Assembly: GCF_932276165.1 (NCBI RefSeq)
Contig: NC_063994.1
Location: 5,828,001-5,892,000, forward strand
Direction: 5' to 3'
DNA: 64,000 nucleotides
DNA from: Plutella xylostella
Lineage: Eukaryota; Arthropoda; Insecta; Lepidoptera; Plutellidae
Below the pieces are notes generated by a model. The model made no database searches and was not told the origin of the DNA. It was given only the letters and a program-made list of their open reading frames with translations. The translations under genes and the position numbers were made by a program. How positions within the stretch are numbered: the stretch's first letter is position 1; the number at the start of each line of letters is the position of its first letter. Shown in pieces: positions 31,233 through 40,627 of the stretch.

Positions 31233-32428
31233 GCAAGTCATGACGCAACAACCATCTTGTGGTCCCTCTGAGGAAAGACAGAGGTAAGTAAGACGAGTTT
31301 ATACTATTTTTGTTATATTACGATCAAATTTATAAATATTTGATTTCTAATATTTTCTATGTCTAAGGCGGAAAAGGACCTCGCGAGCATCTGAATGTCA
31401 GATAGAGGAACTGCTGGCTGAATTAGAGGCACGACCATTTTAGGCCTCTAAAAGGTTCACGGGCTTGCAAGGCCGTGAAAATTATTTAAAAGCATGGCAA
31501 GAGGTGGCAGCTGAACTCAACAACATGAACGGCTCGACAAAAACGCCGGAACAGTTGATGACGGTACATATTATTTTGTATAATTAAACTAAGTATGATT
31601 TATACATTTGATTATATTTCTGTTTACTCTTTTATTAAATGCGTTATGCCAATTTCAGGTTTGGAGAGATTTAAAAAGTAGGGCATGCATGTACCAAAGC
31701 TGCCAAATTAAACAGGGAGAGAAATGCAACTGGCAATCGAACTGTTACCTCTGCTCCTCTCACTAAGGTGGAGAAGAGAATTATCTCGATACTGGGAAGC
31801 AGTTACGTAACAGGAACTGATTGTCCTGATTCCATGCCTGAAGAAGATGTAAGTTCATATTTTATTATACATTATCATATTTGCCTTTTTTTGATATTTA
31901 TATTTGTTTACCATGTTGATCTTATTCTTACAGCTTGTACAACAGCAATTGGAGGCAGGGGAAGAAATTGAAAATATTCAAAATCTTCAAGAGTTTGATA
32001 TACATTATGTATACTATGCAGATTATTAAACATTTATTTAAATTTAGTTACAGATATTGAATTTGAAGAAATCACTGATTTTGAGCCAGAGACAATGGAG
32101 GTGCCGGTTTTATCAGTGCAAGAGGTGATTGCAGATGTTCACCACACTTCAAACAGAAGTAAGTATATTAACATACAGTCATGTTCATTAGTGTGTATGA
32201 GGAGTGATCGTCATCGTAGGAGTTGTCCTATTTTGTTGAATACATTAATATTACCAAATATGGTTATTTTCTGTATTTAATTGTTTCTATATTATTATTT
32301 CAGCTAATGCTAGGAGCCAGGAGGCTTCTGCCTCTGAACATCAGGCTCAGGCTGAGCCACAGCTAGCTAATCCACAGACTCGTCCTGGAACTGGTCATCA
32401 GCCTCGGCCTGCAAGAAGGAACTGCTAA
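31233..32428 (+). pseudogene. Multi-exon Myb/SANT-like (zeste-type) accessory gene
   Basis: Likely exons are 31231-31285 (ATG at 31231), 31369-31559, 31659-31849, 31934-32009, 32052-32160 and 32304-32428, with GT/AG borders. The domain reads ASKRFTGLQGRENYLKAWQE, VAAELNNMNG, then VWRDLKSRA, and after one frameshift TKAAKLNRERNATGNRTV, PLTKVEKRIISILGSS and YVTGTDCPDSMPEED. This is the Myb/SANT-like DNA-binding pattern of Harbinger partner proteins. Defects: an in-frame TAG at 31440 before ASKRF and a frameshift near 31690. Confidence 0.75.
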
Positions 32429-32520
32429 CATATCACTGTATGGCAGGGCACTATTAGCCATACACCTAAATACTTGGTATGAGTTGAAAGGTGGATGATG
32501 TTGGTGAAGATGACTGTTAA

Positions 32521-32800
32521 GGCTTAAGCCCCGTATTCATGGGAAACATTTGTTGAGCAACAAAGTTGAATCAACGTGTTGCGGAGTTGCTGTCAACATG
32601 TTGCTGGCAACACTGTGTGTTACAGAGTTGACAGCATCAAGCCGGGTATTCATTAGGCAACATTTGTTTATAAACAGTTTATAAACATTGTTTCACAATG
32701 TTTCATCATCTCTGTAAACAGTTTATATACAAAGGTGATGCAACATTGTTTATTAAAGCTACGTATCCACTAGGCAACATTTGGCGCGCAACACGTGACG
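32521..32800. repeat. Three stacked Harbinger-type termini
   Basis: Related termini begin near 32523 (AGCCCCGTATTCATGGGAAA), 32641 (GCCGGGTATTCATTAGGCAA) and 32757 (AGCTACGTATCCACTAGGCA), each followed by CATTTG. They fit three nested elements whose left ends lie within 240 bp. GCAACA/TGTTGC words are dense after the first and third. Confidence 0.75.
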
Positions 32801-32933
32801 CTCAACATGTTCAGCAACGTTGCACAACAGCGCGCGACGTTGCCAGCTGGCGCGCATCATGACGCGGAGCTTGTTGTTTGCATCGCAGTTGAGCATTTGT
32901 TGTCAATTAGTGGAGACGTGACGCGCAGCAATA

Positions 32934-33281
32934 ATGTCTGTAGTGTGGTGTAATGAACGAGTGCTCAAATTAATAGAATTGTACCAAAATTATGAATGTT
33001 TGTGGGATACTGCTCACCGAGAATATAAAAATAAATTAATAAAACAAGATGCATGGGACTCAATAGCGAAAACATTAGATGTGCCTGTAAAAGAAGTTGA
33101 AAGCAAGGTACATACTCTTCGATCGCAATTTTCCCGCGAAAGGAAAAAGTTGAAAAGTTCAAAAAAAACAGGAACTGGCAGTGATGACGTTCTGAACATT
33201 ACATGGTTTGCATATAAACCTTTGCTGTTTTTAATAAAAGGTGAAACAACAACTGGAAATAAGGACACAATTAAGAATCAT
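32934..33281 (+). CDS. MADF gene, exon 1 (interlocked Harbinger accessory gene)
   Basis: 116 codons from the ATG at 32934 to a GTAAGT donor (33282). The exon holds a whole MADF domain: VVWCNERVLKLIELYQNYEC, LWDTAHREYKNK, KEVESKVHTLRSQFSRERKK, TWFAYKPLLFL. The exon ends in phase 0 and joins exon 2 at 34644. Its intron of 1362 bp contains the catalytic exon of the transposase on the opposite strand. MADF proteins bind DNA and the likely job is to help the transposase reach the nucleus or the element ends, as known for Harbinger partner proteins. Confidence 0.85.
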
Positions 33282-33320
33282 GTAAGTTGTTTATTATTAT
33301 TAAATACTAAAACTAGATAA

Positions 33321-33773
33321 CCTTTCTATACCCGCGCACATGTCTGTGAGTGACACCGACGCGGGTATACGATCAACTTTTTACGTAAGTCATGTTTGCT
33401 TCCTGACTGCTTTGCAAAATTTAATATGTAACTTATATAATGTTACAATGGTCTCAAGGTATGTGATTATAAAAATTAAAAGATATTTTATGTTTGTTTT
33501 AAGAATAAAAAGGTTGATGTTTGTTTTTCCTAGCTATATGATAAAAATGTGAATTTTTAAGACTGTTGTGGAAAGACTGATAGTCATTGAAATAATAAAT
33601 AGTTTATGCAACAAATGATATTTTTTGATTTATTACATCCTATACTTCATGTAAAATTTAAAAAATATAAACGGTTTCATAAAAAAATAGCCAGGTAATA
33701 GGAACCAAAGTTACGGTCTGTCACACCGTGCGCGGGTATAGGTGTTAATACATTTGGTGCGGGTATAGGAAGG
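33321..33773. mobile_element. piggyBac-type MITE at the transposase stop codon
   Basis: A 453 bp segment with ends CCTTTCTATACCCGCGC (left) and CCTTCCTATACCCGC (right, complement). The right flank is TTAA (33774-33777), the left ATAA (33317-33320), one change from TTAA. The TTAA forms part of the transposase stop codon region, so the insertion left the protein end unchanged. Each end has a second, inner GCGGGTATA copy. Confidence 0.7.
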
Positions 33774-34601
33774 TTAAGCACGATCATTTTGCCAAGGAAC
33801 ACGACCTTCTTCGCTTATAAAATAGCCAGCAAATTTATCTGTTATGGTGGATGGTGCCAGAGACATTTCCACATTTTCATCACTCTCTTCTAAAGGAAGT
33901 AGATTATTGTCTGTTACATCACCACGCCAAGAGCCGTTTATTACATTAAATTCAGAATCTTCCCTATCATAAGTTCCTGGTGGAGTATACAGAGTTCTGG
34001 AACGTTTATTTCGACTCAAAAAATTATGCAAATATATACAAGTTGTAGTAACAAGCTCAACATTATTACATTTAAGTTCTATTGGACTCCAAAATATACG
34101 AAAAACAACAGACATCACACCAAAAACATTTTCTACGATTCTTCGTGCCCGCGAGAGTCTGTAGTTGAAAATTCCTTTCATGTTACCTTTTTCGTAAGTT
34201 CCGGGGTAAGGTCTCATTAAGTTTTCAGACAACGCGAATGCACTATCTCCAACGAGCACATATGGTATTTGCACATTAGCTGATTCTAAAGTTTCCATTG
34301 GTGGCAACGATAGTGTTTTGTCAGTTAATTTCTTGTAGAATGCTGTTTCACGAAATAGTCCTCCGGCAGATGATTTACCTTTGGCACCGATATTTGCATA
34401 AAGAAAATTATATTGTGCATCCACAATAGCTAAAAGAACTATACTAAATTGTTCCTTATAATTATAATAATCACTGCCAGAGTTTGGTGGCGCTGTAATT
34501 ACCACATGTTTACCATCTATAGCACCGACACAGTGAGGAAAATTCCACAGCATGTTAAATTTTCTTGCAACTTCCTTCCACTCCTCTTCATTTGACGGAA
34601 T
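33774..34601 (-). CDS. Harbinger transposase, exon 2 with DDE core
   Basis: Entered through an acceptor (TATTTCAG, ending at 34602) in phase 0. The frame reads IPSNEEEWKEVARKFNMLWN, FPHCVGAIDGKHVVITAPPN (first Asp), then KEQFSIVLLAIVDAQYNFLY, VLVGDSAFALSENLMRPYPG (second Asp) and SRARRIVENVFGVMSVVFRI (Glu), ending FAGYFISEEGRVPWQ. All three catalytic residues of PIF/Harbinger nuclease are present, 276 codons without a stop. It lies entirely in the intron of the MADF gene on the other strand. Exon 1 is at 35497-35769 and is truncated, so the gene as a whole is broken. Confidence 0.88.
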   Translation of the reverse strand: MPSNEEEWKEVARKFNMLWNFPHCVGAIDGKHVVITAPPNSGSDYYNYKEQFSIVLLAIVDAQYNFLYANIGAKGKSSAGGLFRETAFYKKLTDKTLSLPPMETLESANVQIPYVLVGDSAFALSENLMRPYPGTYEKGNMKGIFNYRLSRARRIVENVFGVMSVVFRIFWSPIELKCNNVELVTTTCIYLHNFLSRNKRSRTLYTPPGTYDREDSEFNVINGSWRGDVTDNNLLPLEESDENVEMSLAPSTITDKFAGYFISEEGRVPWQNDRA

Positions 34602-34643
34602 CTGAAATATTCATACACAAGTTTAATATATTAATATTTTTAG

Positions 34644-35144
34644 GTAGAAGATAATAACTCGACGCAACGTGAAATTGAAGATACTCAACACCAAAATGAA
34701 GATGCGCGAGCAGATCAAACCGAAACAATTAGACCAACTGGAACAAAAGTTGCGAAGAAGCGGAGTCACGATGAAAAAGTAGATGAAGCTTATGAAATAA
34801 TGAAGAATGTCAAAAAAAGATTGGAGGACAGAGATACGATACCAGATAACTTTGATGTTTATGGGAAATATGTGGCCTCGGAACTGCGAAATATAAAATA
34901 CGAATATTCGACTTTGATAGCTAAACAATACATAAATAATATATTGATTGATGCTCGCATTGGAAAATATCGGCAAGAGTATCAGCAATTGTACGGCTAC
35001 AGTACAGGACGGAGAAGTACACAGGACACATCATCAATTTCAACAAGTAATGATGGTACTACAACCCAGGATAGTGTTGAACAAAATGTTGAAAATGTTG
35101 ATGATATTGACTTAACTAATATCATATCAGATTTACAGGATTGA
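34644..35144 (+). CDS. MADF gene, exon 2 (inside the transposase intron)
   Basis: Begins after the acceptor TTTTAG (34638-34643), phase 0, and runs 166 codons to TGA. It encodes an acidic, Gln-rich linker, the basic stretch KVAKKRSHDEK and a C-terminal block DNFDVYGKYVASELRNIK, IAKQYINNILIDARIGKY. The acceptor lies only 42 bp from the acceptor of transposase exon 2 on the opposite strand. The block replaces a classical BESS motif and recurs at 2280 and 36160. Confidence 0.85.
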   Translation, partial: VEDNNSTQREIEDTQHQNEDARADQTETIRPTGTKVAKKRSHDEKVDEAYEIMKNVKKRLEDRDTIPDNFDVYGKYVASELRNIKYEYSTLIAKQYINNILIDARIGKYRQEYQQLYGYSTGRRSTQDTSSISTSNDGTTTQDSVEQNVENVDDIDLTNIISDLQD

Positions 35145-35496
35145 TTCACAATTTCTTATAAATGTTGATTATTTCCAAACCATTTATGAATGTTGATTAT
35201 TTCCGAAACATTTATGAGTGTTGATTATTTCCAAACAAATTATAAACGTTGATAATTTCTTAACCATTTATAAACGTTGATTATTTTAATAAATCAATTT
35301 TTAATCAAGTCCTTTCATTTACTTGTGCTTACCCTTACATAATTACTTAGACTCTGTATTAAGGCTCCGCAAACAATATGAGTGTTGATTATTTCCAAAC
35401 AAATTATAAACGTTGATAATTTCTTAACCATTTATAAACGTTGATTATTTTAATAAATCAATTTTTAATCAAGTCCTTTCATTTACTTGTACTTAC
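35145..35496. repeat. 164 bp tandem duplication including a splice donor
   Basis: 35215-35378 is repeated at 35379-35542 with one visible change. The unit contains the last codons of transposase exon 1 and its donor, so the pre-mRNA would carry the donor twice. Within it the word TGTTGATTATTTCCAAACCA recurs about five times from 35163. Confidence 0.85.
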
Positions 35497-35769
35497 CCTT
35501 ACATAATTACTTAGACTCTGTATTAAGGCTCCGCAAACTTCAGGTACAATTTTACTATTTAATTGCTTAGATATCTTGAAAGTGTAGGACAGTGAAGTAT
35601 AGGAATTTCCGGTTGCCAAATATCGAAGTGTAACAGCCAATCTGAGAGAAGCACTGATAGAATTTCGAAAATTTGTATTTTGCTTCGATATTATGGGTTC
35701 TATTTTTCGTAAGAGAATCTCGAAATCAGTTTTGCTCATTCGGGTAAAATTCGAGAAAGATCCATCAAC
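35497..35769 (-). pseudogene. Harbinger transposase, exon 1, truncated
   Basis: Reads VDGSFSNFTRMSKTDFEILL, RKIEPIISKQNTNFRNSISA, SLRLAVTLRYLATGNSYTSL, SYTFKISKQLNSKIVPEVCG, ending SLSNYVR at the GTAAGT donor. Compared with the sister exon (36567-36979) about 55 N-terminal residues are missing; in their place the sequence runs straight into another element's exon 2, a recombination or insertion junction. Confidence 0.8.
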
Positions 35770-35774
35770 AATGT

Positions 35775-35935
35775 GTGCTGAATTGTTCTTTATAGTTGAA
35801 AAAATCCCTGCCAGAGTCAAATGGTGCTTCAATAACAATATGTTTTCCATCAATGGAGCCGATACAATGAGGGAAATTCCATAATAATTCGAACTGGCGA
35901 GCCTTGTTTTTCCATTCTTGTTCAGTACTTGGAAC
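35775..35935 (-). pseudogene. Second Harbinger transposase, exon 2, truncated
   Basis: After the acceptor (GGTTACAG) the frame reads VPSTEQEWKNKARQFELLWN, FPHCIGSIDGKHIVIEAPFD and FFNYKEQFST. It contains the first catalytic Asp, then stops at the junction with the previous feature. It is the partner of exon 1 at 36567-36979 (both phase 0). Confidence 0.8.
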
Positions 35936-35965
35936 CTGTAACCAATTTAAAACAATGATTTACAG

Positions 35966-36490
35966 GATGGCAGTGCCTCAACGCAGCCGTCAAATACACC
36001 GCCAACTGTGCCGCCGCCACCGCCAACATCACAACTGCCACTGCCACCGCCGCCACCGCCACCGCCACTTCCACAGTCAAACGTATGAAATTAATGAAAT
36101 TGAATGTATGAAATTATGAAAAGTGCCAAAAAGAAGATGAAGGAACCTAAAGACGAATTTGAAATTTATGGCCAGTATGTGGCATCTGAATTGAAAAATG
36201 TGAAAAACCAAAGAACACTGTTACAGGCCAAGTATTACATAAATAATATATTGCTACAAGCGAGAATGGGCAATTTCGATAGTAATTATTTTGGTGGATA
36301 TCAAGGCTATGGAGATGGATGGCTCGGCTATGGCGACGGATACCGCACCACATCATCAACGTCGACATATGCTGATGCATCTACACCAACGCAGACACCA
36401 GAACCCCAAGTCCATACTGCTACTGGTGACGAGTTGCGCTTTAGTAATCTTGACGAAATAGTTTCCCAGTTGGAAGATGGCACACAATAA
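35966..36490 (+). pseudogene. Second MADF gene, last exon
   Basis: Starts after TTTACAG (ending 35965), 30 bp from the acceptor of the opposing transposase exon. It encodes a proline-rich linker (PPTVPPPPPTSQ), has a small duplication with several stops near 36083-36103, and then in the same frame YEIMKSAKKKMKEPKDEFEI, YGQYVASELKNVK and YYINNILLQARMGN, ending FSNLDEIVSQLEDGTQ. It lies in the intron of the second transposase. Homologous to 34644-35144. Confidence 0.8.
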
Positions 36491-36566
36491 ATAAATTGAT
36501 GTGATTTGATTTAAATATTTGATAAATACCTACTTGAGTGATTTGAATTTATTTTATTTTACTCAC

Positions 36567-36979
36567 CTTTACATAGTCCTTTAAAACTTTTGTCAATTCC
36601 TGACAAACTTCTCGTATAATCTTGCTGATTAATTGTTTTGATACTTTAAAAGTATATGACAGTGAGCCATATGAGTCACCTGTTGCAAGAAACCTTAAAG
36701 TTATAGCTAGTCTTCTCTGGGGCTCAATAGGATGCCGAAATTTCGTTTCCTGTTTTGTTATGGCTGGTCCAATCAATCTCAGTAAAATTTCAAAATCTGA
36801 TGTTGACATTCTCGTGAAATTTTGAAAAGACCCATCAAATCCACGAAGGTCATGAAATACATAACTTCTATTTAAAAGATAATTTCGAATCCACCACCTT
36901 TTCTTCTTTTTTTTCTAGTAGCACTCTTATGTAATATTATATAAGCAGCACAGAGCATCACTACCTCCTCGGGCGACAT
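36567..36979 (-). CDS. Second Harbinger transposase, exon 1
   Basis: From the ATG at 36979: MSPEEVVMLCAAYIILHKSA, RKKRRKRWWIRNYLLNR, LRGFDGSFQNFTRMSTSDFE, RLIGPAITKQETKFRHPIEP, QRRLAITLRFLATGDSYGSL and KVSKQLISKIIREVCQELTK, DYVK then a GTGAGT donor (36566-36561). No stop inside. This is a complete N-terminal exon with the DNA-binding region typical of PIF/Harbinger transposases. The catalytic exon is cut short at 35775. Confidence 0.86.
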
Positions 36980-37189
36980 CCTGGCAACAACTGAGAAGTG
37001 TGGACTGCCAAGTTTCAGAAACAGTGTTTACGGTAAACTTGTTAATAAACCCGTCATAAACAGTTTATTAACAAATGTTGCCTAATGAATACCCGGCATC
37101 ATGTTGACAAGCTCTCGCCCGACAAGCGTAAACATCAGTTTAGCGACAATTGTTGACGTGTGTGGACGAGTTTGCAACAGTTTATAAAC
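36980..37189. other. Right end of the Harbinger shell and leader of the outer element
   Basis: 37070-37097 is the right terminal repeat. From 37098 the sequence resumes the leader of the outer Harbinger element, with several GACAA/TTGTC and CAACA words, up to the MADF ATG at 37190. Confidence 0.6.
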
Positions 37190-37888
37190 ATGGCAGTAGT
37201 GTGGAGCAATGATAAAATAATGCAATTAATAGAATTATTTCAATAAAACCATTATTATGGGATTGTTCTACAAAACAATACAAAGATAGAAACAAAAAGA
37301 ACGATGCAGAGTGTTTTGAAAATATACAAGGCCAGAACGCAGAGGGTGGGACTGCTCACGTATAGTTTCAAATTAAAATGGTACCATAATTTACTTGAAA
37401 GTATACAAGGCCATTACGCACTAATCGCGTATATTTTCAAGTAAGTTGGGCCAAAATTATGGCTTGAAAATATATTTTATTTTATTTTATTTTACAAAAA
37501 TAGACACACCAACAGCACATATGATCATACATTATCAAGACATAATTAAAGGTAAGTATTATTATTCTATCTATGCACCAATTACAGGCGTGCAACAGCA
37601 TTCAATAGGACTAACGTAAACAGTAATTTAAAATTTAAATAAAATTATTGTTAACATGCAAAATCTAAACTAAAATATACAATATTAAAGCCATGTACAA
37701 AAGAATTATAATATACATATATTTACAAACCTAAATTGCTAAAATGAATGAAATGAATTAAAAATAAATTAAGAATATATACAAATAAAATCGATTTATA
37801 ATAATTATTAAAAATGTCTAAATTAAAATTAAATCAAATTTGAAAAATTATGTTACATTAGTTATTATTTGAAAATTAATGGTGATAA

Positions 37889-38134
37889 TTATGGTTGCAG
37901 CAGTTTCTTCTTCCAAACAATAGGGGAGTCATTATAAATATCTAAGTTATATTTCGATTCTAACTCATTGTAGCACCTTTCAAACCGGTTTATCGGGGAA
38001 AATTTACCAAGCTGGGTTCGAGAGAAAGAAGGAGTAAATGTTTTTGTTTCCCTACACTTTCGGTGATTATGTTTGGGCACTGTGAAATTAATTTCCATCA
38101 ATAAGTTGGGCTCAGACATAGTACCACTCAGCAA
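37889..38134 (-). pseudogene. LINE protein C-terminal relic
   Basis: An 81-codon frame with TFTPSFSRTQLGKFSPINRF and ERCYNELESKYNLDI matches the very end of LINE reverse transcriptases (sequence RT-x-x-FS-(x)-P-(V/I)-NR ... YNxL ... DIF). No upstream domains are present. Confidence 0.6.
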
Positions 38135-38669
38135 TTTATGCAGACTATACTGCAGCAGTTACCACTGCGTACTAAATTAGTAGTCAGCGGGGACTGCATT
38201 CGACGTTATGGACTTTTTTCATGAAGTGTTGAGGACGTCAAATCAAATGCAGTCGTGTCCATCAATGAGTTAGGCTTTCTTTCGTTGCGTTGATATGAAC
38301 AAATCTGTAATACATCAAAAAACATTCATCATCTTACTGCTACTATAGAGTGGTCGTAAGAATCAGACGATAAATGTTTTTTTTTCAAAATCTGCCTGTA
38401 TGTTTAAAATATACAATTATTGATGATAACAGAACGATATAAAAACACTATTAAGGTGCCACACACTTTTTTTAGATGTGATAACAGTAATTACTATGAT
38501 AATTCTTATTTAACTTTTTTTCCTGTTCACTAAATTATTAATTTGTCATATGGTTGATTAAAAATAGGTAAGTATATCATAAAAAATGTTTTATTCGTAT
38601 GTTTTGTGGATATCTCTATCTAAGAATATGGGTTCCTTGTTTAATTAGTACTGTATGACAAAAAATATT

Positions 38670-38770
38670 TAAGTAAATATCAAAACCGGTGAAAAACCGG
38701 TTACCCGGTTTTGAGGCTGAAAACCGAAAATTCAAAACCGGTTTTGAAAACCTTCCGGTTTTGCACGCCC
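38670..38770. repeat. AACCGG-rich repeat block
   Basis: AACCGGTT/AAACCGG words recur seven or more times within 100 bp, in both orientations, giving short hairpins. Function unknown. Confidence 0.6.
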
Positions 38771-38774
38771 TAGT

Positions 38775-38839
38775 ACTAATCGTGTATATTTTCAAGTGCC
38801 AAGCGGCAATGCGAGCACTTGAAACTATACATGATTAGT
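38775..38839. repeat. Hairpin built from the transposon end words
   Basis: Arms of about 25 bp (38775-38799 and 38815-38839) share ACTAATC(G/A)TGTAT and TTTCAAGTGC with two mismatches. The arms resemble the subterminal words of the 3 kb element around them. Confidence 0.75.
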
Positions 38840-39025
38840 TACCAGGTAGTTATTTTGAATTGTTGCTCTCTCTTTCTTTCATGCGAAATAGTAGTATAAG
38901 TCTATTGCTTTATATTGCATCATCATTCCGCACTTGGCATTGTTTTCGTAACGTGTTTTTTGTTTACATCGTACAGTTAAAAAGTAAATTGATTTAAATT
39001 AAACTGTAGAACTGTTGTAAATAGT

Positions 39026-39606
39026 AAAAACCGGCCAAGTGCGAGTCGGGCTCGCGCACAAAGGGTTCCGTAGCAGCAAATATAATAAACTTATTATGTC
39101 ACCTATCTCAAAAACTATAAGAGATACTTTGATCAAACCAAAAATCGTTGAAAGAGTTAATTAGCATGCATCACCTCTATTTTTTTTAGAATTTTATACC
39201 CCGTAGTTATAAAAATAGAGGGGGGGGGGACATACTTTTTACGACTTTGAGAGCTGATATCTCAAAAACCGTTCACTTTAAGAAAAATGTTTTTTAGAAA
39301 ACTTTATATCATTTTAAAAGACCTTTCCATTGATACCCCACACGGGTATGTACATCGAAAAAAAAAATTTCATCCCTCAGTTACATGTATGGGGGGCCCC
39401 ACCCCCAATTCTTTTTTTTACTATTTAGTGTCATATTTTTGTAGCGGTTCATACAACACATATTCCCATCAAATTTCATCACTGTAGTACTTATAGTTTC
39501 CGAGTAAATCGGCTGTGACAGACGGACAGACGGACAGACGGACAGACGGACATGACGAAACTATAAGGGTTCCGTTTTTGCCATTTTGGCTACGGAACCC
39601 TAAAAA
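39026..39606 (+). repeat. Lepidoptera-typical interspersed repeat
   Basis: Starts AAACCGGCCAAGTGCGAGTC and ends GGCTACGGAACCCTAAAAA. It includes the characteristic phrases AAGGGTTCCGTA, TCTCAAAAACC and a GACAGACG tetramer-like array (39522-39550) before ACTATAAGGGTTCCGT. I know this sequence type as a very common dispersed repeat of moth and butterfly genomes; I do not give a family name. It supports the lepidopteran origin. Confidence 0.85.
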
Positions 39607-39666
39607 TGATCTCAGAAGAGGGTGTAGAACAATTCATAAAAGACGATTACGGTGAATTCAAAACTT

Positions 39667-39897
39667 CACTCACGAGCAATGAATAAGTCCAAAAAGCAAA
39701 AAGTTTGTTGACACCAAATGACCTCAATTTATTATAACATTTAATTTAGAATTTTATCAAAATTTACGTTTTTAGTTGGTTATAATAAAATTTTGATGCG
39801 CTGTTAAATGTACTTTAAAATTACCGATAGCGTCATTAAGTTATTCTTTTCCGTTCAGGAGCTATCGTCACTGGAACTTTTTCATTGCTCGTGAGTG
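39667..39897. mobile_element. 231 bp MITE with Tc1-like ends
   Basis: Inverted ends CACTCACGAGCAATGAA (39667-39683, and complement at 39881-39897). The right flank is TA, the left TT (possibly mutated). The ends resemble those of the Tc1 element at 15641 (CACTCGCGAGCAA). No coding capacity. Confidence 0.7.
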
Positions 39898-40627
39898 TAG
39901 TAGGTGTTACTCTTAATTCATATAAATAATAAGATATTAGTATTCTTACTTGCAAGTATGTTTGCTATAAATATCATTTTATCAATCAAATTAGAGCTTG
40001 TTCATCTTTATTTATCAACATTCTATAGGTATGACAGGCAGAGCAAGCAAATTGTAGTCATGTACTAGATGTACCGAAATAGTTCAGTAAATCAGAATCA
40101 GCATGTAGGTATAAATTATTTGCGACAAGAACGCCAATCAAGCAATGTGCGTAATGGCAATGTATATTTTCAAGAACGATTCAGTAAATCCCAACTTGAA
40201 AGTATACGCGATTAGTACGCACAAATCGTGTATATTTTCAAGTAAAATATTATTTTTTTTCACTTGAAACTATACAGTGCTAGTACACTATGGGTGCGTT
40301 CTGGCCTTGTATAGTTTCAAAACACGCAACGATGCATTAGAAGAAATTTCTCAAGTCCTAAATATACCCAAAAAAGACGTAGAAACTAAAATACATGTAC
40401 TGCGTACTCAATTTACTAGAGAGAAAAAAAAGATGTCAGCAAAAAAAACTACAGGCAGCGGCGCAATAGAAAAATGTAAATGGATTTATTACGAGCCATT
40501 GGAATTTTTGTTATGTGGTGCAACTACTTCTGGTGAAACGGATACTATGAATAAAACAGTAGGTAAGTTGTTTTTGTATATAATTGTTTTATACTATTGT
40601 CTGTAAAATTATTACAATTACGCTACA

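Larger units (their letters stand above)
32640..37098. mobile_element. Composite Harbinger element with perfect 28 bp terminal repeats
   Basis: The 28 bp starting GCCGGGTATTCATTAGGCAA at 32641 is perfectly inverted at 37070-37097. TCA flanks both sides (32637-32639 and 37099-37101) if one further base is counted in each end. Joining the flanks gives continuous 5' sequence of an outer Harbinger element. Inside are parts of two elements: a more complete one from 32757 to about 35770 and the right half of the shell from about 35775 to 37097. Confidence 0.8.
37309..40327. mobile_element. 3.0 kb DNA transposon with 9 bp target duplication
   Basis: Flanked by AACGATGCA (37300-37308 and 40328-40336). 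The ends are inverted repeats of about 33 bp with few mismatches; both contain TATACAAGGCCAGAACGCA next to a TGTTTTGAAA outer part. Nine bases of duplication fits Mutator-like elements better than hAT, but I found no transposase inside. Many internal words (CTTGAAA(A/C)TATAC) repeat the end sequence in both orientations. Interior has other repeats inserted (LINE tail, Lepidoptera repeat, small MITE). Confidence 0.88.
37190..40558 (+). pseudogene. Third MADF gene, exon 1, split by a 3 kb insertion
   Basis: The first part (37190-37308) starts MAVVWSNDKIMQLIELFQ, loses one base, and continues KPLLWDCSTKQYKDRNKKND. After the insertion the second part (40337-40558) reads LEEISQVLNIPKKDVETKIH, VLRTQFTREKKKMSAKKTTG and IYYEPLEFLLCG, ending at GTAG/GTAAG donors. 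Removing the insertion and one copy of its 9 bp duplication restores the frame at NDA-LEE. It is the MADF exon 1 of the outermost Harbinger element, whose left end is near 32523. Confidence 0.85.
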
